A stretch of 64,000 bases of DNA from the NCBI GenBank assembly GCA_013368375.1, contig JAACJP010000044.1, positions 124,001 to 188,000 on the forward strand, read 5' to 3'. Below are positions 1-12,921 of this stretch, piece after piece; the first letter of the stretch is position 1, and the number at the start of each line of letters is the position of its first letter. Both the position numbers and the translations under genes were made by a program. The stretch comes from Tricholomella constricta (lineage: Eukaryota > Basidiomycota > Agaricomycetes > Agaricales > Lyophyllaceae). The notes under the pieces are model-generated. The model worked only from the letters and a program-made list of their open reading frames with translations, was not told the DNA's origin and did not search any database.

Positions 1-2942
1 CGGCCGTCAACAGCAACGTCGGGGGCAAAGTCCTATCAGTAGGGACGGTATGCAGTGGGGACAGGGGATAGATAAAATCAAAGTCTTTAGGATCGTCGGG
101 GTCTCCGTAGTCGCTCGTCCAGGCCTTCCCTGAGTGATTCGAAAGGGTTAAGTAATTCTATCGAGACATTGTCATGATGCGATCCACCGACCTATCGTAA
201 ACTTATGGAACTGCACGAAGGATCAGTCAATGGTTTGCTTAGATACCGCAGGGTGCAATTATATACCTTGAGAAGGTCCAATACCCCGACTTCCGCCACG
301 GCAGCGCCAAAGGTTCCCTCTGGCGCGCGATTAATGCAGGCTCCAACGAGTAAGCCTGTGAATGAAGCTCGTAAGTTCAAAGAAGATATGGAGACGACTG
401 CAAGGCTCACCTCCGTTTGACCCGCCGTTAATGGCCACCTTTCCTGGCCCCACATACTTGTTCTTTACAAGATATTCTCTGAGGGTATTTAAAAATTATC
501 AGCCGTGCACAATCATTGTTGGGACCTGGACGCGTACGTTGCAGCGACGAAATCGTCGAAAACATTTCCCTAGCGCGTAAGGTTAAGATTAGCGTGACGT
601 AAGAACATTTTGTCTTAGGCAAACCTTCTGCTCCCTAGTCCCAGCTTTATGCCAGTCTTCGCCGAACTCAGCGCCGCCCCTGATATTTGGAACGGCCAAA
701 ACGGCACCGTAAGTTTGTAGGAACGTCAGAATGGTGGGGCTGAAAAATGGGTTGACTGATATACTAAATCCGCCGTATCCTGGGCATGCAAGCGTTAACG
801 TGAAGAAGGATGCAAAACGTATATCCGACATTATCTTACCGTATTGGATGGCAGGTGCAGTTCCATTGAACTCCGTGGATTTATGACGGACGATAAACAT
901 GGGCACCTTCGTTCCGTCCTTACTCTCGTACCAGACCTAAGATATGTTAGTATTAGGTTACAAAGAGTGCTCAAGTGCACCTACTTGCTTAGACTCAAAG
1001 TCATCTGGATTGAGACCGTTGACCTTGACCGACCTATAAATGCTCCAACGCTGTTCCTCCGGAGCCGCGAAATCATAACGTGCAACGGTTCCCGGAGTAT
1101 TGAAGCCAGTCATCGTGACAAACAGTTGCGGCTGTTTCGGTCTGCTGGAGAAGGAGGCCGCACCAACAAAATCGGGCGCCAGGCGAGTAATCTGGGAGCC
1201 TGTTTTGGAGTACAAATAGATTTCGTCCTTGACCTGACAATTCCTTCGTCAGCGGGAGAGCTCGGTGGCGATTTGAATGTCCTTACATCTCGCTTGTAAA
1301 TTATAGCAAACAGTTCGTTGTTCACGTAGTCCACTTCGACGAGGTTCGCGTTCTTGTCCTCCGGGATAAGATCTTTGAACTTTGCTTGTTCCTCGGACAC
1401 ATCGATAGTGATAATCTTGTATTGGGGCGCATCTAAATTTGTCTTGACGTACAGTATCGGCCCATCATTTGCGATTCTATACAGGTAATCAGCGGGATCG
1501 GGCGCGTTCAAAAGCGTGGCGTACATATGATATTCTCCTTTGAACTCATCGATGACTTTGTTCCACTTGATGTTCGGCCCAATCTCGTTTTTTTCTAGTT
1601 CTGCAATCCATAAAAGATTTCTCTGCGACAAAAAATTAGCGGAAGTCATAAAGTATACAACGAAGGGACGTACTCTAGAACTGTCCTTCATGGTGTACAT
1701 AATGATGTATTTTCCGTCGTCCGAAATGTCCACACTCCACATCCATTCTGGATTTTGTTTGTCACTGTAAATCATTATATCTTCCGCTAAGGAAGAAGAC
1801 AGTCATCAGCATTAACAAAAAGACGAATATGTAAAACGTACATTGAGGTGTTCCAACCCTGTGATAGTATACCATCGCGTTGATATCGCCGCCGGTCTCA
1901 ATTCCATCTTTTGCGTCCTCGCGGGCAGGGTAGCGCTTAAACGAGTGATAAATAATTCTTCCAAGTTTGTCGAAAGTCAAGGAAAATGTACCTGATAAAA
2001 GAAGCCCTTGGAATCCTTGGACCACTTGACCGAAGAGAACTTGACGTATTCAACTACGTCGGCTAATCGGCCGTCATCTTTTCCAGATGACTTACTGGCT
2101 TCCGACAGCGGTGAATCCGTAGAGCGAACGTAGACGGTCACAAAATCGCTTCCCTGGCGTCAAGATGAGGTGAGTTAAGTATTTGGGATCAATGATAAAT
2201 TTGTCGCACAGAGTAGGAGATTCCATACGCAAAGAGCTTTCCGCAGTCGGAGAAGTCGTAGATGGACAGAGCCGCAGTTCCATCGTTAGCGAGCACGTTT
2301 GGCTTGTTAGATTCGTTAGTCGGGACAACAATTACGAAGCTGATGGTCGCACATCGAAGAACACTTCGCCGACAGTATTGTCATCCCGCGAGAAATCAGG
2401 GAGTGCCTTCTCTTTGGAACGGTAGAAGACTAGAAAGGCCGATCTCAGCCATCGGAAGTACGATCCGGTCTCATTGACGCACTTGGTTGTGGTTGGAGCC
2501 CGCTATTATAGAACCAGTACCAACGACCATCATCATACAATATTGGGGCAGAGAACTAGATGGGTTTAAGACCTGAAATGAGATGGGCTAGATGCACTGT
2601 CACCTTCGCATAGTCCATACTCGCACGGAAGGCATCTTCCAACCTTTGCCTGTCAGCGTTTTTATCCAGGTAAGACCTGGTAAAGAGCTCCTGCGAGGTG
2701 GTCCATTTGTCTGTTTCGTCCGTATTTTCCTCTAGCCACTGGTATGGGTCTGGCACGCGAACTTCGCCCTTTGCCGCACTTTTATAGATATCTACATGGT
2801 CGGAGCGGCGAGAAGGGGGATAATTATTAGGCGTCCAGGGAGTAGGGGCCATGGTTAGAGAGGATACCGAGCGAACAAAAGAACCAACGACGCGTCCGTG
2901 CTGGTGCAGATACTGGAACTTCCGAATGGACAGGCGCAACAT
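1..2942 (-). CDS. Prolyl oligopeptidase (S9A), C-terminal end cut by window edge
   Basis: Cytosolic-type serine peptidase that cleaves after proline in short peptides. The N-terminus (exon 2556-2942) carries the S9A opening, with 'DPYQWLEE' shortly after the start and then the seven-bladed propeller region spread over several exons. The nucleophile motif GGSNGG is formed across an intron near 340-440 and is followed by 'LLVGACINRAPE' as in fungal POPs. The last bases of the window still read the 'WTSDYGDPDDP...YPLSP' region. The catalytic Asp and His lie beyond position 1, so the gene is incomplete here only because of the window. Two starts are possible. The ATG at 2942 adds about 30 basic residues resembling a mitochondrial presequence; the ATG at 2852 (MAPTPW) matches the usual POP start. 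Agaric POPs include housekeeping enzymes and peptide-macrocyclising specialists; the sequence seen here does not tell which. Confidence 0.9.
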
Positions 2943-5900
2943 GTGAGCTGGGACTTTAAAAGGGGTAGCTCAATTTGAGGTGTGGAGTTACGTAATACAA
3001 TCAAACATTAACGCGTTTCCGGGGTCCTTCCTTTCCAAATTCCAACAACCTACTGTCCCTTCCTGATCAATCGATTTACATCGATGAAATATGCACCCCC
3101 AATATGAATTGGACAGGCCACAAGACCGCAGAATGCAGTCAAATTTCCACGTAGTCCGCGCTTGAAACGTCAAGTGAGCATTAAGTGTCCAGGCGATTGT
3201 CCAAGAATATGTACGTGATTCAGGAGGACCTTCATCTCCGGCGATGCTGAGGTCAGTCGGCCGCCTGGTCATCCGATTACGCTGGCTTCGGAAGTAATTT
3301 TAAGGAATAATGCCGATACGAGAGGAAAGTCATTCCAGTGACAATCTCTTGGAATGCCATACTTCTCGTCGACCCTCATGATCAAGGGAATACTGTCATT
3401 GTGTAGTAGTTTGTTTTCCGCCGTTGTTGCCCTCGAATTTGACGATACCACCGTTAATCCCGTAGAACGCCGTCGAGTTTGTGGCCGCAGTGTTCGGCGT
3501 GAGACGAGCTGTCCATCGATATCGTTCACGCATAACCCGTCAATCCTCCACGATAGAATCCCCGGTACCGGCGCGTAGCTTTTGGTATGGCAAAAAATAT
3601 CCAAGCGATTAGCCTGAATGGGCTAGAACCGACGATTAAAACGAAGGCACCGTGATGACCTTTATCCCAAGCTCTTGGCTGTGCATTGATTTTCAGTGCG
3701 ACTATTGTGTACATGTCCGGATCGGCTGCGCATCCGTTGAACCTTCCCTCCCACCTCCAAATTCGTTTTAGACCTTATGCGACTCAAGCTAGCTAGCTTG
3801 TATTCTTGTACTTTTTGAGTGCATCGTTCTGATGATCCGTTCAAGAAATCTGCGAGAGACTCGGTCCGACTCTTTTGTGGGTCCCGACACATACGGCGAT
3901 CCTAACACCCATCACATCGAGTGTGTGTAACTCGAAATCGTCTCATGATACTCGCCAAGCACAGTTGACGCAGCTGCTCATCATGACGAATAGCCTCGTC
4001 CTCAGCGACTGCGCAGAAACCGGCAATGATAGGCCATGAGAGGAAGATGCTCGCATAGCCTACTCACTTGACAACACACCGCGACTCTCTAGATGGATGA
4101 CGGTGTGCTTCCACTCCGTGCATCTTATCAGATAAAGACTTGTACATGTTCCACTCGTGCCGGCAACCCCGGCGGTATGGACGGACCGTTTGTGTTATTG
4201 ATGTCCGAATCGCCAGGAGCGGTGCCGGAATCGCATCCACAGCCGAATGCTCAAGCGCTTACGCGAGGTGGCTTCTCCAAGATCGGGAGCTCGGACCCAA
4301 ATCTTACATTCGAAGCTTAACCGGCGAACTGGAGAGTGTAAGTAATAACAAACGCGAGCCGAAGGATGTCGATGAAGGGCGAGAATCTGTCTCCGTCTCT
4401 TAAAATAATCGTCACCATCGCGTCACCCTAAAAATAATACGCTTCATGAACTTGATTGCTATAAGCGTGTTGGCGGTACCCAGATTTCCTGCACCGCCAA
4501 TGCGCATTGTATCCAATTTGAACCCACGTTCCCGGTTATTCGTATAATAGAAGAGATAAGGTTCGCCATTCCAACCGAGTCTTCCACGACACGGGGAAGC
4601 TGTGGGACACTGTCACATGCGAGTGCGATCATCGAAGGCGTCAGTTGCTATCTGAGTAAGATTCACGGTCAAAGAAACGAAGGACAAGTCAACCCGAACA
4701 CCGAAGACAGCATGTCGTGCGCGCACCTGACTGGCTAGTATTCAAGCTCAATTAACCAAGGGGGTTCAAATGGAGTCCAATTCTCTTCTCTTCACAGAAA
4801 GCTGGATGATAAATACGAGAACAAGAGCTGCACAGCCATGTCAGAAGAACAAGTCTCCGATATAGTAAGGGTGGACAGCCATAGTACGGTTCCAAGGACG
4901 GAACTTGAGATCAAGTCTCGTGCCAGAGGTAAACGAGATAGGAGAATCAACCACCGAATGCCACGAAGGCATCGCCATGGGTATGTACCATGTGAGGGAG
5001 AAACTGGCCGCTGCGGAGGCGGCAGAGATGTCTCATGAATGAGGGAATAGTTACGCCCAAGAAGAGGAATAAAGCTAATATTACTGAAGAAGCGTTCGCG
5101 GTTCGCAGGAAGACAGGACGCTTCGCGAACATATTTCCCATACAACTCTATTTCATCCTTGCAATCGGGCACACGACAGATCTAGAAACAACTTCGAATC
5201 TGTCTTGAACGATCACTGGGCACAAACCTCGTAGTATCCGGGGAGATCCCCGGGTTTCGTGCTGGGGTCGTCGAAAACTGACGCCGCTGTAGGATTCCTC
5301 TCACGAAAGGGAACCGGGATGCGCGAATCTGTATGCCAGAAGCTGGTCTGCAGAAGGTGCGCACAACACAGAGCCAATCATGAATAAGTGGTTGACGAAA
5401 TGTTTCTACGGAACACGCGCCATTCATCCGTCAATGAGCATTTTCTGTATATAAGGTTCAGGACAACTCACAAGGTCTAATAGTTCGCGCCAATGTCTGC
5501 TCGCTCATTTCCACGTGAGAGCAGATCTTTGTCGAGGCTGTGCTTCGAAGCCATCTGAAATTTACCGGGAAAATCGTTCGTGTACGGAGAGCGGTGCGGA
5601 GAACATTGTAGTGGGAATGCGGGTCATAGGTTTCCTTCGGGAGCTCAACAGTGTTACGTGGAATTGTTGAGGGCTTAGAAGACTCCAGGAGATCACAGGA
5701 AACGGTGGTATTCTTGGAATGTATCTTCGTGCGTTATCAAACACAAGACTTGTCGGTACTTCATTCATGGATCGACTCCTGAACAACTCTTCAAATCAGA
5801 GGATAGTCAGCGTAAGCCTGTAAGCCTCGAAGACTATCTGCTTGACATGTTGATCAAATGCGAAGAAGTCGATATCCAGTCCTCCGGGTCCTGAGTTACC

Positions 5901-6423
5901 TGATATCGGTAATGTTCTGCGTGCAGGACGCCATGTAAAGAAAGGTACCCCGGTCTCCTCCATATTTATAAAATACAGAAGCAGCGGGGTCAGAGCCAGT
6001 ACAAGAAGCCGATTGCAAGGACCAAGGCATTGTCGGAACGATCTCTCTCGAGGAGAAAATTAAACAGATGATGCCAGTGGCAAGGCCATCTCTGACGAGT
6101 GCGAAGACATATTGGCACTTTATGTAGACCGGAGGAGTATTCTTGCACACTGTACGTCGAGCGACGTTGAGAACGCGAGAATTTGCGATGGTAGTGAACC
6201 GCGATTCAAGTTGACAGGAATAGTTGAACTTCAAGCCAGGGCAAGCGCTTAAATAGCGGGTCACGATCACGCCGATTAACGTCACTCCACATGTTGTCAC
6301 GCTCTATTTTTCCATTGACGTCGACATTTCGACGGACTTAAGCCAAGGCGCTATCCTCTCCCATTTTCGAGTCGAGTGTTCCACAGTCGCCGGCTCTAAC
6401 GTCCAGCTAGCGGCGCTGCTGGT
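2943..6423. other. Unresolved 3.5-kb region with minus-strand coding-like fragments
   Basis: I could not build a convincing gene here. On the minus strand several stretches look translated but sit in changing frames between possible short introns. Examples are 5600-5950 (containing 'DIDFFAFDQHVKQ' and later 'LLESSKPSTIPRNTVEL'), 5160-5310 ('GDLPGYYEVCAPVIVQD'), 4330-4560 ('NNRERGFKLDTMRIGG' and a hydrophobic stretch) and 3400-3760 ('GCAADPDMYTIVALK', 'YGINGGIVKFEGNNGG'). None matches a family I recognise. Explanations are one or two intron-rich lineage-specific genes or decayed copies. Plus-strand frames here are shorter and less convincing. No RNA gene or clear repeat was seen. Confidence 0.35.
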
Positions 6424-7732
6424 ATGGCGCAACAACAACAGCAACAACAGCCACCCAGTTACTTTCCCACCACAGCTTTGGTACGTATTGTTCAACGTGA
6501 CTCAAGAGTCAAAAGAAATTGTTGACCGAAATTTAGGATCATGCAGCTGCAGGACTTGGTGCAGGCGTTGTTACTGTGCTCTGCATGAACCCACTTGATC
6601 TTCTCAAGATCAAGTTCCAAGTGACGACCACCAACCCGACCGGCGCTCTCGGGAAGCACATCTGGTACTCGCTCCGGGACATTCAGCAGCAGCAGGGGTG
6701 GAAAGGGCTGTACCGTGGTCTCGGACCTAACGTCGCTGGAAATGCTTCCAGCTGGGGCCTATACTTCCTCTTGTAAGTGTGTGCGGATCCCCGACAAGAC
6801 CACCTGACGTGAACACTCGCGCTTAGCTACAACATGTTGAAGAAACGCGCGTCGGGAGGAGACATTACGCAGCCGTTATCGGCCGGAGCGTACCTCCTCT
6901 GTTCCGCCCAAGCGAGTTCGCAATTTCTTCCTCGATGGATCCGACTCGTTTCTCTCGTTGCTAATCTTACTGTTTTAGGTGCCGTGACTGCTGTTATGAC
7001 CAACCCATTCTGGCTGGTACGGGTAAGAATGTTTACGACCCATGCTAATTCACCGTCGGCATATCGTGGCTTATGGGGTATGTCGAGAATGTCCGAATTG
7101 TTGTCAGATCACTTATGCTCGATCAGATGGCCTCGCGACTATCGTGCGCACGGAAGGCGTACTCGGCCTATTTCGTGGCACATCCCTTGCCCTGGTCGGA
7201 GTAAGCAATGGAGCTCTCCAGTTCGTCGCTTATGAGAAGATGAAAAAATGGGGCTTTGACCGGAAAAAGCGGCAATATAAGAAGGCTGGCCTAGAATGGA
7301 ACACCGACGCAGATAAACTGGTGCGCCACTACGTATCGCCCTGCTTGCGTCCAACCGCTGATCGCGCCCCAGTCAAACTCAGCGTATACCTTCATGTCAA
7401 TAACAAGCAAACTGGCGGCGCTGACGCTAACATACCCTTATCAAGTCGTCAGGTCGCGGATACAGGTGCGTTCTTAACCTCCATTGCCGAAAAACCACCC
7501 TCATTCCCTCGCACAGGATAACGCGGCCGCAGCGCTATTCCCAACAATTCCAGCCACCATTAAACGGACATGGTCACAAGAAGGCATCCGTGGATTTTAT
7601 CGTGGTCTTGGTACCAATCTCGTTCGCGTCCTCCCTGGAACTTGCGTCACGTTCGTCGTGTATGAAAACCTGGCTTGGCTACTGCGATCTACTGCTGCAA
7701 AGCGAGAGGAGCGCCGACGGAATCTGGAATAG
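6424..7732 (+). CDS. FLX1: Mitochondrial carrier, FAD/folate transporter type (FLX1-like)
   Basis: Inner-membrane carrier of the SLC25 family, placed with the yeast FAD (Flx1) / human folate-FAD carriers. Seven exons splice cleanly (6424-6480, 6537-6772, 6827-6915, 6979-7077, 7127-7320, 7373-7465, 7517-7732) into about 327 residues, the usual length. The three repeat signatures are visible: 'PLDLLKIKFQV' near residue 45, 'NPFWLVRVRMFTT' near 150 and 'YPYQVVRSRIQ' near 245. Each is followed by a G-(W/V/I)-(K/L/R)-GLYRG/GLFRG/GFYRG block. The tryptophan-containing second signature is typical of the folate/FAD/pyrimidine branch. A Gln-rich N-terminus precedes the first helix. The start at 6424 is the only in-frame ATG before the first signature. 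Substrate is inferred from subfamily resemblance; the carrier assignment itself is secure. Confidence 0.9.
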
Positions 7733-9011
7733 ATGCGTCGATGGATTAAAAATTAGAGCGCTCCCAGAAGTACACTATCTTCCGTTAATAGGATTTCCAT
7801 ACCATGGAATGTATTATATATTGGTCGCCTTTGGGCGATAATCATAGACCCCTTCTCCTTCGCTGGTATTTAAATGCTACTCCTGGACATTGACAGAAGA
7901 ACCTTTTCTTATCACTGGAAAGACGGGGGTTAGCCGCAGATCAAGCAGGTGTAAAAGAGTGAATGTGGAAGATCAGAATAACTTTGACTTCAAAAACCTT
8001 CATCGCGCAGTAGCGCCCCGCCTTCGCCCGTCTGCACACCGCGTCAAAACGAGTTAGCGTGCTAGGCGGAGTTGGAGCTAGACGATACTGTCCCCACGCT
8101 GAGAGGCGTTATGCCATTTGTTTCATCATGAAAGAGATTTGAAACATAGTCCTAGATGATGACTTACCGGACGGTGGAGTATCACTTGAAAGTATGGACA
8201 TGAACGAAAAAGTCCATCAATCAATCTTTTTGTAGAATCGCCATGTTTGTATCCCTTTGTGTTTGTTTGAGATGAACCTTTTCAAAACATAACGCGCAGG
8301 ACTGGCGCAGCAACATATATCTATAGGTGCGAGAAACAGATCCTTACAGGTTTTGTTGCAAAGTATTTGACTGCTAGCGACTGCTTCCGCCGATACAGCG
8401 TTCGAGTTGGGAAAAAATGCCACACTTTATTGGGACTATTTTTTTTTTCAAAGTCCGCGATTGATCAGACAGTGCGTCGAAAGTTTCCTGTTCAACCCTC
8501 CTCTCCTCTTCCGACAACTCAGGCTAGCGCTGGTTGTGAAATGTCATGCTACCTATCGGTTTTCAGGATAACCAAGTTGGAAACTAGAGCGATGGCCATC
8601 TTCAGTCTCTAAGCTCGCCAATCCTGCAGGCATGACTCTTGTTTGACTCTGGTCTCGATCGCAATGGCAGACATCTGACATGCTGAGCAATGTTTGCCAT
8701 GTAGGATGTGCTGAAAAGGTTATGTATGCTCGGGATATATTATGATATGCACTTGTTCTCCGGTCACCCACCACCTTTCAATCTGTGCACGGAAAACTTG
8801 GGTCTTGCACTGAGTCGTCGTCGAGACCGTACGACATGTCCGCCGCTTGTTTGTGCATGCTAGGACCGGAGCCTGTTCGGCCATTAAAACCACGCCAGTT
8901 TGTATCAAGTGTCCTCCTCCTCCATTCCTTTATTCCGATCTGTATACATCCCTTGACGGGGTATACATAAAACACACAACTATCCCACTCCCACCTCTCT
9001 CTCTGCACGTC
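7733..9011. other. Intergenic region, no gene seen
   Basis: Between the carrier stop and the cyclin start there are only short overlapping frames without family features. Pyrimidine-rich tracts (C and T runs near 8925-9005) just before the cyclin ATG are typical of a basidiomycete core promoter and 5' leader. Nothing else is recognised. Confidence 0.6.
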
Positions 9012-10642
9012 ATGTCTGCTCGTCCCCGCAGTTTCAACAACCCCGCCTCCCTTATTCCTGACAGCCTGCACAATCCCCAGCTCCTTCACCTCGTAGAGAA
9101 TGGCGTGACGATGGAGATGATCGAGTATGTTGCCCGCTTTGCAGGGAAAGTTATCCAGATCGAGGGCGATGCACCAGCACCGGCGGCCTTGCCAACACCG
9201 CCGCCTACGCCACAGAAGGTCACTTTCGCCGACCAAAATAATTCGATCGCCCCGCAGATGATTTCCCTGGAAAACTACATATACCACCTCGTGAAACTTT
9301 CGAACGTGCAAGTGTCTACTCTCCTCACGACGCTGGTGTATCTGGAGCGGCTGCGCTCAAAGCTGCCTCCTATGGCGAAAGGTCAGTCCGCCGCCTTTCT
9401 GAAACTCACTCTTACTAAGTCCTTCACCGTCCAGGGCTTCCGTGTACGCGGCATCGCGTATTCCTGGCGACGCTAATCGTCACCGCCAAATATCTTAACG
9501 ACTCATCGCCGAAAAACTGTCACTGGGCGAACTACGCGGGCATGTTCGACGTAGCCGAAATCAACCTCATGGAGAAGCAGCTCCTCTTTCTCCTTGACTA
9601 TGATCTTAGGTTCAACGAGGCTGAGACGTGCCGCCTCTTTGCGCCGTTCATGACGTCCTCGACCCGCCGGACCCAGGCCGCCAACATCAGAGCGTCGGCA
9701 GTCAACAGAGTCGTTAGGGGTGGAAGGGCGAGGGCGGCCCAAGCACAGGCTCAAGTCCAGCCGCCCACACCCACGGACGAAATCCCCCAACCTGCAGTAC
9801 CAGTCCCAGCGCCAGTTCCCGCGCCCGCTCCACCGCCTGCCCAGAGTTCCTCTTCGTCATCGCCCATGTTGGTACGGAGGGTCGAGAAGCGTCTGTCCTC
9901 GATGTATCTCTCGACCAAAGCCACTGCAGTGCCTCCACCCATGTACAGCGCCGTCAGCATCGACTCGCTCTCGTCGTCGTCATCCTCGGAGATGGGCTCC
10001 CTCGTCGATGATTCCGGGTCTTCCTCTTCATCGTCAGGATGGATGACCTCGGACAGCGAGACATCCGAAGATGAGCAGGCGCCGCACGTGTACCAGCCGC
10101 AGCCCAAGCTTGATGTTGACATGTCCCGGGTGGACTCCATGGAGCCCGCTGCCACAAAGAAGCCGTATCCACTCCGTTCTGCGCCCTCGTACACCTGCCG
10201 CTCCCTCCACCTCCCTGCGCAGACCAGAGTCCGGAAACCGTCTGACACCTCTTCCGTGCACACAGTCACTGCCGCCTCCCCCGTCCCCGCGAACCCGCGT
10301 ACTGCGCGCTTGCAGCGCGAGTACAACTGTAAGCGCTCCTCGTCGGTGACGTCGTTCCCTTCCAGCGGGCCGCCCCACAACGGTGGGTCCCGGATCTCGT
10401 CGAGCTCGACGATGCCCAGCATCCCTAGCATTCCGCGCACGGGGCTGTCCGGTGGGTTCCTCAGCCGGATGTGGGGCGTCGCGACGACGAAAATCCACGA
10501 CAAGGAGCGGGGGATCGTCGAGGACCCTGTCGACCCGACTGGGGACGGAACGGGCGTGCGTCAGGGGCAGGGCGCATTCAGGAGGCTCGTACAGTCCTCC
10601 CGGATGAGTGCGGCGTCGAGAGGGCAGATTCTCGACGTTTAG
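9012..10642 (+). CDS. PHO80/PCL-type cyclin with long disordered C-terminal tail
   Basis: Cyclin partner of a Pho85/Cdk5-type kinase, controlling cell cycle and morphogenesis. Two exons (9012-9381, 9435-10642; intron 53 nt) give about 525 residues. The cyclin box spans roughly residues 85-190: 'LENYIYHLVKLSNVQVST' opens it, and 'FLATLIVTAKYLNDSSPKN' and 'EINLMEKQLLFLLDYDLRF' are the classic PCL helices. The following 330 residues are rich in Ser, Pro and Ala, with an acidic serine cluster near residues 230-280, and are probably a phosphorylated regulatory tail. Fungal PCL1-like proteins share this short N-terminus/box/long tail layout. The ATG at 9012 lies after a pyrimidine-rich leader; an in-frame ATG at 8847 would only add a segment without conserved features. 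Confidence 0.88.
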
Positions 10643-11299
10643 GCTGCAAGAATAACCTCTCTCTGCGGACACGATACCCCCTTCTCATTCCATCACCATT
10701 TCCACCGTATGGTTTCGTTGCTTCTTTTATTAGAATTTCCGTTCCTTAAACGGAGTGCATGGACACTACTTCTTCTCCTTCGCACATGCTAGCCATCTAT
10801 TTCACCACTGCTTCTGGATTTTTTTCGGGACATTTTAACCCTGGCCGCGCGCACGCACATCCTATCATTATTACTATCCAACTATGTTGTCCTGTATCAT
10901 TATATACCGCACACGCACATCCTATCCCCACCTGTAATTATCACGCACATGCGCCTTTGAGCGCCCGGACTCACCACACTAGACATACCGTACATCACTA
11001 CTCCACCTAGTACCTACTATCGTTAACTTTTCATGATTAATAGTAATTTCAGACCAATATAATATGATATCATTATCGTGAAGAGGCATGTAACGAGGAC
11101 CAAAACATGTTACACAAGCAAGTCGGAAGGTCAGGCTTGCTGAGGCTATACGAGACTGCCAACAAGGAGTTTGTACAGGAATACGAGGATCCTGATCAGG
11201 GCTTCTGATGTAGACAAAGACTTCCTTCCATCCTGCCGATATACGTGACCACGAAATTGTACAGGAAAAGACAAAAGAGAAAGCAGGAATTACAGCAGC
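10643..11299. other. Convergent intergenic region between cyclin and unknown gene
   Basis: Holds the 3' ends of two converging genes. It contains AT-rich stretches and a small repeated motif (listed separately). No coding region with recognisable features was found. Confidence 0.6.
10851..10926. repeat. 16-bp motif repeated at 60-bp spacing
   Basis: The words GCACGCACATCCTATC (10851-10866) and ACACGCACATCCTATC (10911-10926) differ only at the first base and start exactly 60 bp apart. A partial third copy, CACGCACAT, follows near 10942. Position just downstream of the cyclin gene suggests the 3' untranslated region; function unknown. Confidence 0.6.
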
Positions 11300-12921
11300 T
11301 CAGTTGGCAAAATATTCGTTGAATGAAAATTCGTTGGGAGGCGTGTCGTCGTATTCGTGGGCTCGGACTTTGTATTTGAGGACGGGTAAGGGGCGCAATT
11401 CGCGGAGACAGGCGACAGAGCGCGAGCGCTTGAGGTACCAGCCAAGATTGTGTTTCTTCGGTGGGGAGTATGGGTCCTTGAGAATGGCCTGTGAAATATG
11501 CGCTTGCAGGAAGCGAGGAGACTTACGGGTCTATGCTCGGCGAGAGCATTGAGGCGTTCTTTGACATCCCTAGTCACGACACCATACACCTCCTGCAGGG
11601 GAATTCAAGGCAGCCGTAAGCTCTCGTGGAACAAACGACAGGTCAGGATAAAAGTATGAAGATGGTGCCTCACCTTCTGCCAGTACATGACGTCTCTAGT
11701 TTTCATTTCGTCCTCATAGAACCAGGCCAAATCCTTAGAACGTGCCTTGAACTCCCAACCGCGCCTATGCTTCCGCCTTTCGTCCTGTCGATCGAGGTAG
11801 CGATGCCAATTCTTCCATTGGTAATAGTCTTCGTCTTCGAAAAAAGGGTGGATACTGCCTTGGTGGATCGCGGCCCACGACTCACGGCTCTGATGAAGAA
11901 CTGTGAGGAACATACACAAGAGTGGAAATATCAGAAGTTCCCGAGCACAAACCCTAGAATGCTCGCCAGCGGATTTCGTGTCGGAAGGGAGACGCTCCCT
12001 ACAACTAAGCTCAAGCGTGTATTCTAAGCCGTACCATTCATCTCGGTCGTCGATGATTGCCACAGGTGGGCGATTCTGTGCCGTATCAAGGTCTGCTTCG
12101 AAGATAGTATCAGAATTAGGACCAGAGGCGTCCTCGATCAGAGCATCATAGCACTGCATCGCGGGTGTTAGGTCGCTCCACTGGATCATAGAGAAACGTA
12201 TACTTGCGCTGGCGCGCTCGGGTTTCTTTCCCTCCTTGATTTCGAGTGAGTGAGAGTAGGATCGGTTCCACTCAACCGCGTCGTCCTCGTCATCATATTC
12301 GTAGTCATAGTCGCCTGGTATTGCTGGAGAGGGAAGAGCAAGGTCCTCGAAGGAATCCGGTGTCAAAGGAGGAGTTCCCGAAGGCTCGTCCCACGGAGAA
12401 GCAGAGGGCGCGTACAAAGGAGCGGGATTCGTGTGTTTCTGAGATGTTTTACTGCTATTCTGGATAGAGGAATAGGCCGCTGCGTCCATCAGAACATGGG
12501 AGTCTGCGTGACGAGACCGAGCAAAGTTGTTGAATATACGCTTGACATCTTGAAGACGACTTGATTGAAGCGGAGAATTGGAGCGAGTTTGAGTTGGAGT
12601 CGAAGTCCCCACAGTATGGTAGATTTCGTGATGTTGTGTTTGGTCATAACTTGTCGGGCAACCAGCTTCCAGATCACATGCATAGTCCCATACATCGCAG
12701 TTGTAGTTCGTTAAAGCAGAGTTACCGGGGCTTTCTTGAAGGACGTAAGAGCTCATCGCAGACAAAGGGCCGGAAAAAGCAGATCCAATGGAAGAAATAG
12801 CGAGGGTGTTGAAGTTTCGGATACGGGTGAGAATATGAGATTTCTGCCCGCGAGAGGTGGTCCTTCCACCGTCTTGCTCGAGATCGACGCCTTTCTCAGG
12901 GTCGTCAACGTCGTGGTTCAT
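11300..12921 (-). CDS. Conserved-looking hypothetical protein with acidic middle and one hydrophobic segment
   Basis: I do not recognise this family. The main exon runs from the ATG at 12921 ('MNHDVDDPEKGVDLEQDG') to about 11670. Two further short exons splice through 'EVYGVVTRDVKERLNALAEH' to a stop at 11300. The first 250 residues are Ser/Thr/Pro-rich and probably disordered, with an Asp/Glu/Tyr cluster. The C-terminal part looks folded: 'DEWYGLEYTLELSCRERL', a hydrophobic stretch ('LLIFPLLCMFLTVL') that may be membrane-embedded or an unrecognised intron, then 'FFEDEDYYQWKNWHRYLDRQ' and a basic helix. The frame upstream of 12921 stays open only from a non-ATG codon, so 12921 was chosen. The gene is divergent to the secreted protein at 13587. 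Confidence 0.65.

Noticed and set aside
9714..10672. Long minus-strand frames opposite the cyclin tail
   Set aside because: Mirror frames of a Ser/Pro-rich coding region; no start context and no recognisable domain.
11905..11960. Possible intron inside the 11.3-kb hypothetical gene
   Set aside because: A GT...AG pair of 52 nt exists but breaks the frame of the better downstream exon; kept as coding with a note.
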